A DNA stretch of 64,000 nt, taken from the NCBI GenBank assembly GCA_026413225.1, contig CM048557.1, positions 22,546,871-22,610,870 on the forward strand, in the 5' to 3' direction. The translations under genes and the position numbers were made by a program. A model generated the notes under the pieces. It did not search any database and was not told where the DNA came from. It saw only the letters and a program-made list of their open reading frames with translations. Source of the DNA: Otis tarda (lineage: Eukaryota > Chordata > Aves > Otidiformes > Otididae). This document shows, one piece after another, positions 23,956 to 34,500 of the stretch (positions are counted from its first letter, which is position 1; the number at the start of each line of letters is the position of its first letter).

Positions 23956-26432
23956 GCTATAGAATTAAATTTCCAGGCTGGGACCTAACCTAGAGTAGGT
24001 ATTTCTGTAGTTTTCCACAGTTTAACAAATGCGTGGACTGTGAATGTCTCCCAGAAGGGAGCTAGGGTGTGTTGGAAGTGTTTTGCCATAAATAATGCCA
24101 GTTTAAAGATGCAAACTGCAATTGCACTGTGTGGAGGGTAGGGACACGGGTTCCTACAGGGGCTGTAGAAACATTTTGTCAGATGGCTGGCATTGACCAT
24201 TTTTTGCTATGTACAATTGAGAAAGGAGGGGGAAGAAGTGGGATGGACAAAAGTCATTTTGACCCTGAGCGTACAGGTAGCCCAAAGCGATACAGGGAAC
24301 TACAGAGAGGAGAGAGCGACCCGGCTGCCTTTTATGCTGGCATTTGAAAAATGAACTCAAGATAGTGCTTTGAATGGTGACTTGGTAATATTAGTAAAAA
24401 AAAAAGAAAAAAGTCCCCGCTTTCTTTTCTTGATATCAGCATCAAGAACGAGATGACTAACGTGTTGGGGATAGAATGGTTTGAAATGATTTTTGGATGG
24501 TTTTTATTTTTCCTCCCTTTGAAAGTTGAGGTGACATTAATTATGGAATGGCAGCAGCGTCTGATCTGAAGCGGGCGCTTTCATCTCACCTCCTGCTTTT
24601 AAAATAGCTGCACTCTTATCTCTGCTTCGAGGAAGGGGGTGCGAGGGGGAGAGCGCCCCGATGCTCCTGCAGCCTGGCAGTTGCCTGAGGAATGAAATGC
24701 CTTGTGAGATGTGAGGCCAGCAAAGAATTAGTGAGACTTTAGGAGCTAATTTCCTGTGGTGATGATGACCAGACAAAGACAAAAAAGCTGTGATCTGCAA
24801 CAGACAAATGAAAACCACAAAAAATTAATGAGCCCAATTACTTCAATACTGTCCAAAAATATGTTCTGTCTAAAGGAAAGTGAGAGCAGACAAGAACCTG
24901 GAGATGTGATGGGTGTTTCCCCTAATCCCCTCTGACAGCCTCAGTCACACAAATATTGACATTAACCCTTCCCTTCATTAATCACGCCTAAGTTGCTGCT
25001 ATTAATCATTATTAAGAGTCTGCCACTGTGCTGACAGCATTTTTCGGTGTTAATCTGATAGAGTAAGCAGAGGCCCTCTATTTCCAGCATAGGCCGGGTG
25101 TAGCATGGAGAAGCATTTATTGTGCAGAGCAAGGTGGGCTTCGAGTGTGTGCTTTGGGCTGCGAGGGGAAGGTGTGATGTGACACCAAGACAGAGGACCG
25201 AACACAAAATCCCATGAGGATGAGGCTGGGAGGGAGCGGGAGGCCGGGAGCTGAAGAGCTATAATAGCATTGCTGCCTGCTAATAGCATTGAGGCAGAAA
25301 TTGCCTTCACCCATGTTTTTTTCCCCAGGGGTGCGCATACGCCACTTGTGCGGTGACATCCCAGCTAGCGTGAGAGCTGAAGTCAATACTGCCATGTCAG
25401 GGTGGGCCTCCGCTCAGCTGCTGGGTGATGAGGCTCATAACCCCTGTGCAGAGGTTAATCCTGCTGCTCGGTGTGCTGGGCAGCACCTGTGTCCTCAGGG
25501 GTCATCCGTTATTTCTGCACAGGCACACCTGAGGGTTTCATCTTCCTTTGAAGAAACAGGCACTTATTTCAGTGGAAGCAGAGTCTGATCTGAGCTTCTG
25601 CGATCACCTGTAGCCAGTGGTTCATCTCTTGTCCTGCTGAGCTATGCTGAGTGGACTTTCAATGGTGGCTGCCCTACTTCTGAAGTAAGAGAGCCTTTAA
25701 GGAATTGGATCTTGGATTGCTAGGTATGCTTAGGATGAGGACTTTGGGCTTCAGCCCTCTTCCAGTGATGGAGGACAGCAGCTGAGCCTGCACAGCAGCC
25801 CCAGGAGTGAGTCTCCCTGGAAGCCCTTAAACCACGTTGTAGGACCCAAGCGTCCCCTTAAACAGAGGCAACGCAGTTCATCTTTACCAAAAAGACTGTA
25901 ACAGGTCCAAAGGCAAAGGTGGGGGAAATCAAGGGGAGGGAGGGATAAGAACATGAAATATCATCTGAAAAGAGCTTGTGCCGTTCTCTTTGGAGAGTGT
26001 CTGACTTCACACCCCTACAAAGGATTCCTGAGGCTATTGGGGGGGCTTCCCTCACCATTCTCAGCTGCTAGGAAAACACCACTGGGTCTGTCTGCCCTCA
26101 TTTCTGTTCAGTCTGAGAGTTTATTAAGATGCCCTGAAGAATGTCTTGCTTTATTTGTGCCTGTGGTTAGATCTCTTCTGTCAGCTTCATGTTACATGTC
26201 CCTTTGGTGAAGGTCTGGTGCTTCTGTGCGTGCTCCGGCTGAGGACTGCCTTCTGCCTTGCTTACATGACTGCTTTATGGTACCCTGCTGATGGAGGGTA
26301 ATTCAAGCAATTAAAAGCCGTCTTTGAACTTTTATGGGATATCTTCACAGCCTAACATCTGCCAATGGTTCTTATCTCAATTTGGGATGAGGCCATCTTG
26401 TATGGGCTTTGCAGCCTCTTGTACGAGGGGTT
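23956..26432. other. intergenic, candidate conserved non-coding blocks
   Basis: No gene is recognised. The part at about 24535..25130 is rich in homeodomain-type cores (TTAATTA, TTAATGAG, CAATTAC, TTAATCA) in a low-repeat context that resembles vertebrate conserved non-coding elements. This is a composition impression without an alignment. The remainder is mixed unique sequence with only shadow open frames. Confidence 0.4.
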
Positions 26433-26456
26433 TTAGAATCATAGAATCATTTAGGT
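26433..26456 (-). mobile_element. CR1 LINE 3' terminus, split off by an LTR insertion
   Basis: The bases 'agaatcatagaatcatttaggttgg' are the reversed CR1 3' end (terminal ATTCTATG units followed by the CCAACCTAAATGAT end). In CR1 the next bases would be AAAAGACCTTTAAG, and those resume at about 27061 on the other side of the LTR, so the two pieces are one element. Confidence 0.85.
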
Positions 26457-27056
26457 TGGTGGATTTTTTTAACCCAAGCTGGCAACTAAGCACCACATAG
26501 CTGCTCACTCATTCCCCCCCACCCCCTCCCAGTGGGATGGGGGAGAGAAGTGGAAGGATAAAAGTGAGAAAACTCGAAGGTTGAGGTAAAGGCAGTTTAA
26601 TAGGTAAAGCAGAAGCTGTGTGTGCAAGCAAAACAAAATAAGGAATTCATTCACTGCTCCCAATTGACAGGCAAGTGTTCGGCCATCTCCTGGAAAGCAG
26701 GGCTCCATCATGCGTAACAGTTACTTGAGAAGACAAATGTCATAACTCCAAACGTTCCTCCCTTCCTCCTCCTTCCCCCAGCTTTGTATGCTGAGCATAT
26801 ATGGTACAGAATATCTCTTTGGTCATTTGAGGTCAGCTTGTCCCAGCTGTGTCCCCTCCCAACTTCTTGTGTACCCCCAACCTTACTCATTGGTGGGGGT
26901 GGTGTGAGGAGCAGAAAAAGACCTTGACTCTATGTGAGCACTGCTCAGCAACCACGTTTCTGTGTTATCAACACTGTTTCCAGCACAAATCCAAAACATA
27001 GCCGCACGCTAGCTACTATGAAGAAAATTAACTCTATCCTAGCTAAAACCAGCACA
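26457..27056 (-). mobile_element. ERVL-like solo LTR inserted into a CR1
   Basis: Read on the minus strand it opens TGTGCTGGTTTTAGCTAGG at 27056 and continues with AGAGTTAATTTTCTTCATAG. It then passes a TATA-like region (26781..26804, 'gcatacaaag' on the minus strand) and a TATTAAACTG stretch near 26595. It closes with an A/C-rich CCCACTGGGAGGGGGTGG...GGGTTAA end near 26470. This is the layout of the common avian ERVL-type LTR. No internal retroviral genes are attached. The 3' end is eroded (a T/A run replaces the usual AAACCAC), and the flanks give no clean target duplication. Confidence 0.85.
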
Positions 27057-27620
27057 GTTCAAAAAGACCTTTAAGTCCAAAACCTACCACTGCCAAGTCT
27101 ACCACTAAACCATATCCATAAGTGCCATGTCTACACATCTTTTAAACACCTCCAGGGATGGTGACTCCACCACTTCCTTGGGCAGCCTCTTCCAGTGCCT
27201 GACAACCCTTTTGGTGAAGAAATTTTTTCTAATATCCAATCTAAACCTCCACTGGATAACTTGAGGCCATTTCCTCTGATCCTATCACTACTTACCTGGG
27301 AGAAAAGACCGACATCCACCTCCCTTCGGCCTCATTTCAGGTAGCTTTAGAGAGCAATAAGGTCTCCCATGAGCCTCCTTTTCTCCAGACTAAACAACCC
27401 CAGTTCCCTCAGCTGCTCCTCATAAGGCTTTTGAAGGGTCTAGAGAAACAGCTTCTTTGCTCTTTGGATGTGCTCCCACACCTTAATGTCTCATAGTGAG
27501 GGGCCCAAAACTGCACACAGTATTTGAAGTGTGGCCTCACCAGTGCTGTGTACAGAGGGCTGATCACTTTCCTACTCCTGCTGGCCACGCTATTGCTGAT
27601 ACTATTTCTGGTAGTTTTGT
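27057..27620 (-). mobile_element. CR1 LINE, main part, interrupted by the LTR to its left
   Basis: The reversed CR1 3' region resumes with 'aaaaagacctttaagtcc' and continues through 'cacctccagggatggtgactccaccacttcc' into the degraded reverse-transcriptase C-terminus. On the minus strand, [19 protein letters not shown] is readable near 27520..27580. The 3' UTR differs from the other CR1 copies in the window, so this is a different and apparently older subfamily. It has stop codons and frameshifts throughout. Confidence 0.88.
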
Positions 27621-30600
27621 CCCAAAGCTTGCCTGTGTGGGGCAAATCTGGCTGCACTGCTGTGGCTTGAGCAGCTGCTTGGATCTCTGCTCACTGTCTT
27701 TAGACAGCTAGTGGGAAGAGGTGAGTAAGCGTTCCTCTTCTGAGGCAGCAGGTTAGAGAGGTGTCTCCCTAGCAGTACACCAGCAATGGCTTGGTTACAC
27801 CAGACATCCTCAGTGTCTGAGGCACCACTTGTCCTTTTCTAATGCAGTCATATTTTCAAGCAGCAGCTGATGCAGATGGAGGTGATACTGCACTTCTCTG
27901 TAAGCAGGACTCAGGATTCAGGCAGATTAGCAGTGCATTAAGTTATGATGTGTTTGTGTTTTTCAAGTGTCTTGTTTTTTCCAGTCAGAAATTATAGCTT
28001 TGGCTGTAGTCTGGTGTCTAGGAGTCACAACTTGAGGAAGAACCTTTCAAATTTAGGATCCAAGCCAATAAAACCTCTGCGATGGTTACTGCCGAGTTAG
28101 TGGCCCAGTTAAGAAACAAATCAGTGTGACCCTTCCTGATTCCAGTCTGCCTGATCTCCATTTTCCCTCTGCAGTCAAGCTGCCCTCATCACCCAAAAAT
28201 CAAACGCAATACAATATAATCAAATGCAATGCAATAGTCTCCTTTTCTTTCTCCAGCTGGGCTTATTTTTTGTCCTGTGCTACAGGACAAGGGAGGCGTG
28301 CAGACATGAAGCTGAATTCATTGCTCCCCCTCTGGTTTAGCAAGAAATTACTTGGATTTTTTTTCCTAGATCATTGAGTTGTCATTGTGTCCCAAAAACC
28401 TTGCGCTTCCCTGGTAGAGCCATAAAAAAATGATCCTGTGTCTTCCATGTGGCACTGGCACTGTGGGTGACAAACGCTCCCCTTTTTACGCCTGCTTATT
28501 TTATGGCGCTGTGCGTTTTCCTAGATAAGCTGTGTGGCGGCCCTCTCGTTCATCAGATGTGTTGCCGGCCTATGAACTGCCAGCCCAGAGCAATCTCTGT
28601 TGGAGCTGCTGACCCCACTGAAGGCAGGGCAGAAGGGGCTGGTGGCTCTGGGGGGAGTGGGATTGTGTCCAGTAACATCGTAGTTCTTTGCTGAGAGCCA
28701 TGCACTCAGATAAACAAGTGAACCCACCGAGTATTAGCCTGGTTATTTAACAACTGCTCTTTGAAATGCACGAAGCATTTAGTCCTCTTTGGTCTGCAAG
28801 GAAACCAGTGATTCTCAGTTAAAGGTAAAAGAGAAGGGGAAAGTATCAGGAAATTGGCACGGGGGTACTTTTAGACAAGCTTCTGAAAAATGCCGGAGCA
28901 GCACTTTATCACTTTCCCGTTGAATAATGCTGGTTCCGAGGCTTTTAATTTTGGGATGTTGAATGCCTTCCTAAATACACCCCGCCCCCCATGTGGGACC
29001 ATTAATGAACCAAGCAGATGGTGATTTGAATCGAGCAAAAGGACATCATAAAGACGTGCTTTGAAATAGCCAGACAGCGCGCGTTACACAGGAGACCAGG
29101 GGAATGAAAGTGATGGAAAACTGAGAGCAAACCGCCACAGTGTTCATGTTATTCACCAAACGGCCCAGCATGTGAGTGGAAAGGTGTTTAATTATCTTCC
29201 ATAATCTGATATTCAGGATAGAAAATGTTTTTATTAATATGTTGGGGGTGATAGATAGGGAATTGTAGCCTTGATCAAGCACAGGGGCCAGTCGTGTGCC
29301 TCTGTCTGTGTCTGTGCATCCCGCTGCTGTCTCCGGGGCCGCGTGTGTCGACAATGACATTTGTTTGCTTTCTATTTTAAGCAATGCCTGGGAAAAAAAA
29401 TACCAAACTTTTTTTGTCCGCCTCTTTCCCAAACTAATGCAATTTGAAATGCTGTGCCAGAGAGTCTGGAAGGCCTGAGGCAAAAGTTGAAACTGTGACC
29501 GTCTGACTTGTGGCAAGCTGAGCATCTTCTCCCTCGGTCAGGACGGGGGACGGGGAAGGATGGCCCTTGGGCTGGCTCCCTCATCGCTCCCCTCCTTTGA
29601 CTCCCTCTGGGCCGTCTCTGGGCTGCCTTGTGCTCCGTGACAGCAGGCTGGCTGATGCTGCTGGTTGGCCTTTCGGCCAAGCGAAAGCGGTGCTTTCTCT
29701 TTGGGGATCACAGACTGCTTTACAAACAATCTGACTTAAGATTTATAAGCTGTTGGGAGGAGAGAGAATGACAAAACCAAATAATTTACTTATTTCAAGT
29801 CCAAAGTAAAAATAAGTAGTGGAATCTGCCCCAAGACTGCAGGCTGAGGAAAAACCCTAAACTAATTTTCTTGCTACTCCCAGGGCTTCTGCTGCCAGAG
29901 CAATGGAGCACCTCCCCTTTACGCCCACTTTCCCCATCGTGTTTGTTGCAGCCCACTTTGCTGGCCCCCACCATGGCACTGGGAGCAGCTACCTAGGTGT
30001 TGAAGTTAAAAAGTGATTCACTTAAACTAACATGAAGTTCCCCAGCATGGGAAGAGAGAAGGTGACAGCTTTGTTTCAGGCCCAGCTATCAAGGCTGTGA
30101 GGAAAGGAATGAGTTTGAGAAGTACGCTCTCTATAAAATAACCCCCTCCCTATTCTGCACTTGACTACACGGACGTAACAAGTAAATCAACATCCAAGAC
30201 ACGCACGTCTCCAAAGCTTCAGTATTTTGGTGTCTGATGTTCTGATGCTTCCAGTAAAAATTAATTGTGGTCTTTTGTTGGCCAATGTCTCCACAGCAGC
30301 CTCATTAACATGCAGCCACATGTTTCTTTCTTCTGACTTGCCAAACTAGAAATCGCTTTTGTTTGCTTGGCTTTTGTTTGCTGCGAACAAAATGCTTCCT
30401 TCTGTCTGCTGTGCCTGTGGGTGCTCTCTGAAAGGAGGAGGCAGGCAAAGCAGCCTTCAGTCTCTCCATAATCATCAGATGACAGTTTTGCAGCCTTTGC
30501 GCATGCTCTTGCACCTCCCCTTGCTGTATGGCATGTTCCCTCCTGCACCCTTCTCCCTGGTCATTGGAATGGTGGTGACCCCCTCTCCTGCAGCAGGAGC

Positions 30601-30872
30601 GGGTAGGAGCTGAGGGTGACCTGGTGACCCGGCTTGCTGCTGCTCTGTTTCGTGCCAAAACAACAGCGGCAGCTGCTCAGTCTCAGAGAGAAACTTTAGT
30701 GTCACTTTGTGCCTTTTACTAGGTTTGGTGAATAATAAATAAGTAACTGAAGCAAGAGCAGATTCCTCTTGTGCAGACAGGCATCAGTTCTGTGTGCATG
30801 CGCCCGCTGCTGTGTGTCTGGAGAGAAATGAAACAACCATCACCCAGTCCTGGCATGGCATCCCTACACAGG
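27621..30872. other. intergenic, no gene seen
   Basis: Unique sequence. The stretch from about 28880 to 29300 is a possible conserved block: it holds ATTAATGA, GTTTAATTATC, TTTTTATTAATAT and TTGATCAAG within low-repeat DNA. Longer open frames on the minus strand (29046..29525, 30305..30658) have no recognisable domains and no convincing splice context. Confidence 0.5.
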
Positions 30873-31540
30873 TGTGGTGGTTTAGCCTGAGTTTCTCACT
30901 CACCCTCCTCCTGCCCAGTGGGATAGGGGAGAGAAACTGGGAAGAAAGAAAAACTCATGGGTTGAGATGAAGACAGTTTACTAAAATAGCAAAGGAAAAC
31001 TACAATAATAACAGAATAAAAGGATACTAAAATATACAACATTAACAATGTACAATTTCTCACCACCCAATGTCCCAATGACTGACACAGCCTGTCCTGA
31101 GCAGAGCTCACAGAAACAAAAAACAAGCAGCAAGCAAAGGAGAGAAAGCGAGCAAGCAAGGTAGAGGGAACGATGCCAGCAAGCAAGAGGGAAAGGCAAG
31201 ATGGAAAATGGATGCAAAGGATGCCAAGGACGGATGCCAAGGATGCCCCCTCCCATGGGCAACCCCCACTTGTATACTGAACATGACGTTTATGGCATGG
31301 AATACTCTCTTTTACCAGTTTGGGTCAATTACTCTGTCTTTCTCCCAGTTTCCCGTATCTGCACGTTAGTGAGGCTTCAATGAGACTTGGAAAGCCAGAC
31401 AGTGTCCTCGGTCTCATTAAAAACAACTCATATCATCAGGGTGTTTTATCAACATTCTTCACATACGAAATCCAAAACACACTGGCTACTGAGAAGAAAA
31501 TTAACTCCATCCCTGCTGAAATCAGACAACAGCCATTACA
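30873..31540 (-). mobile_element. second ERVL-like solo LTR
   Basis: Read on the minus strand it starts near TGTAATGGCTGTTGTC (31540), continues with GGGATGGAGTTAATTTTCTTC, has a TATA-like AGTATACAAG near 31270..31279 and a TGACGT/ACGTCA half-site just upstream, and ends ...GGCTAAACCACCACA at 30873. The same internal order as the LTR at 26457..27056 is visible (GTTAATTTTCTTC, TATA, AGTTTACT/TTTAAACTG region, CCCACTGGG end), but the sequences are clearly different subfamilies. TG..CA ends are present. A clean target duplication is not; the nearest is a CAGG/CAGT pair. It contains a short GGATGCCAAGGA-type tandem at 31208..31246. Confidence 0.85.
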
Positions 31541-34500
31541 CAGTCCCTTACAGAGAACTAAAGCTTTTCAGCTTCTGTGTGCAAGCTGGGAAGAAATTAT
31601 GATCCAGCCTTTATCGTGGTGTACCTCACACCCAGAGAGAGGTGAACAGCCTGAGCACAAGGCTTGCTGCATGCTTCGGAATGGGACACTTGGACCCTGG
31701 CTTGCTCTTCCAACAGCCGAGTTGTGTGCACTGGCTTCAGCAGAAAGGGACGACGAAGGGGAGGTCTTTGACAGCACCCAAGGGATTTGGAAGCACAATG
31801 TGTTCCAAAATACACTGCCTCTGCATGTTGAATATACCACTGGCCGAGCTCTGTGTTACTACAGGGTGTGTGAGCACGTACATTGCCCACAACAGTTTTG
31901 AGGACAAAAGGTGGATTATCAAGCACCAGGCATGAATACATGTCTAGTCAAAAACCTGATTAACACGTGGTTGTTCTTCATTACATGGGATCAGCTTTTT
32001 GCTGATCTGTGCACCGTAAGCTCTGTCCTGCTGACAGTGACCGGAGAGCTGCTTGTAGCGAAGGAAAGGTCTCTGTCTTACCGGTGCTCTCACCGCCTGC
32101 CGCGTGCCCTGGCAGCCGAGCCGTCCCAGTAGCCGTTCATTAGTTCTAGCAAAATATGTTGCTGCAGTTTTGGAAGGAGCAGAGAGCCATCACAGTGAGG
32201 TATGAAAGCAAATTTTGCCGTAATTTGGAAGACTGTTGGGTCAGCAGCTCTGGGAGAGGTCAAAACCTCAGGCTAATGCGATTTGAGGCTGGTTTTATTA
32301 CTTAGGTTTTCCTAGAGGTTTGTGTGGAATGCAACAGCTTTTTAACCTCATTTCAGCTCGCCTTGCTTAGATAAACTGTTCTGTGGCCTTCCTGAAGAGC
32401 CATGGCTGGCCAGGACAGCTCCAGGATGGAAAAAAAACCAAAACACACTCTCTAAATAAACTTATCATAGCTTTGAGAGGTTCCTAGCCTGGCCTGGTGA
32501 CGTGCAGGCAACAGTTTGTATATGAGGGAAATAATGCAGACACGGTAAGGAGTTAGCCATTGACCCTTGCAAAGTGTTGTAATAAACTGGTGATGGAGGA
32601 AGGATAGGAAAAAAAAAATCAAAGGGTCTTTACATCAAAGGCACAGAGAGAAGCTGCAATTAACATGGTCAGATGTGAGAAATCCAGCAAGGGAGAGGAC
32701 CAGTACCAGAATTTGCATTGATGTCCTCCTGTCCAGACCCTATCAATCTTGCCAGGGAACTTGACGGGCGAGAAGAGTCAAAGAGCAGCCGAGGGATTCT
32801 GAAATCAAAGGGCTTTGAAAGCTGGATCAGAGAATGGAGCACAGTTTTCCCATCTGCTTTGAATTTATTGTTGCTAATGAGGAAGCAACCTCTGGTCTGA
32901 GTGAAGATGCTGGACCAGAGGGGTCACGACATTGCCATCACCTTCAGAAGAGGGTGTCGAGGGAATCTCTCCAAGTTAACCCTTTCACTGTCAAGCACGT
33001 ACAAATGAGCAGTTCAGAGTGAGAAGGCACAAGGAGGGAAACATTGGCCCCTTTCAGGCTGATGAAACGTGCTGTTTGGACTCACAGACCGCAAGGTCCT
33101 ATTTGCCCGTCTGACTGGTGGGAGCTCTGCAGTCAGAGCTGAAAATCCCGGCATCGGTCCCTCCTGCTCATCGCTTGCTAAGCGTGTGTGTTTCTTCTGC
33201 TTTGTTGCTGATGTTGGCTGTGGTCAGTCTTTTTCTGCGGGGCTGTGAATCCAAGATCTGCAAGTACCTCTGCGCACTAATGTATAATTTGTATACAAAG
33301 CTGAAAGTGGTTGTGTTGAACACTTGTTTACAACTAGGCTCTGTGTACCCTTCAGGTCAGATGCTGTCCCTGTCAGCAGAAGTTGCATGAGGGGAACAGA
33401 CCTCTCTCTCCCAGCCTCCTTGCTAGGGTTCCTAAGCAACAGGGACCGCACCACGTTTGGGTGAAGGAGCAGACAAGAAAGTAGGCTGATGAGACCGAGA
33501 GTGTTGGAATTAATTTGAGGCCTTTTGCAGCCCATGAGAGTTGTGTCTTGAAATTGGTAGGCTTGTTATTTAAACATCAAACACTGACCTCCCCATCCCA
33601 GATTCCCCAAAACTTTTCTGTGTTCCCTGCCCTTTCCTGTCCGCTGCCATAAATGCTGATGCTATTGTGTTTGATTTTCTCTGACTCTTTCTGATAATGC
33701 TGAAGGCGCAACAGCCAGAGACAAGAGCCACAGGGATCTGCTCGCAGAGGTCATGATCCCCAATTATCATTCCAGGCTGCTGCCTGTCTGCGAGGCAAGA
33801 GCTGTAGCCAAGACTCGCGGCGCTGCAAATCTTCAGAGCGGGACAGAGTGTGCAAGAAGAAATGTTGGCACGAGAGCCACATCCCTGACTCGTCATTGAA
33901 GAGCTTGTCTGTGCAAGCCACGAGTCTCTGTTGCAACAGGGGTCTGGGTGACTTGCGCTAGGCAACTACACTCCATCTCTTCATTTGGGCACTGCAGAGC
34001 TCCAAGCCAAGTCGGCCATCGGAGTAGACACCAGTCGGAAAAATTAGTTCAGAGGCTTAGTTCTGAAAACTTTGCAGAGCAGGTAAGTGGACGCTTGAGT
34101 GTTCATCTCCTGTGAATCATTTTCCAGCAAAACACATTTAAACCTAGCACATAGGGAGATGGATTAGCCCCAGCCATTCAGAATGGGATACAGTATGGCT
34201 TTAACTTGGCATTTCCACCTCCCCATGGCCTCTCTGAAGGAGGTAAGTGTCAGGTGAAAGGCGTTAACCTGCCTGTTGCTGCAGTTTATGTTAGTGCAGT
34301 CGTGTGTGCTCTCAGGCTGGAGGCACTAGTGACTTAGCTCAGCTGACGTGCAATCATTTGTTAAATAGCAGTAAGATGATTGTGTGGCCAAACTCTGAGA
34401 TTTGCACGAGCTTAAAACCGTAAAATTAAATTACTCCCTAAGTATTCATTTGCAACCAGTCTCAGTTTGTGATCAGATGAAGGTGTGTGACAATGTCTGT

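Noticed and set aside
29046-29525. 159-codon minus-strand frame in the intergenic region
   Set aside because: No recognisable domain, no supporting splice or promoter context, and an overlapping candidate conserved non-coding block.
26457-31540. The two ERVL-like LTRs read as the ends of one provirus
   Set aside because: The sequence next to the left LTR is CR1, not retroviral. The LTRs are of different subfamilies, and no gag, pol or env homology lies between them.
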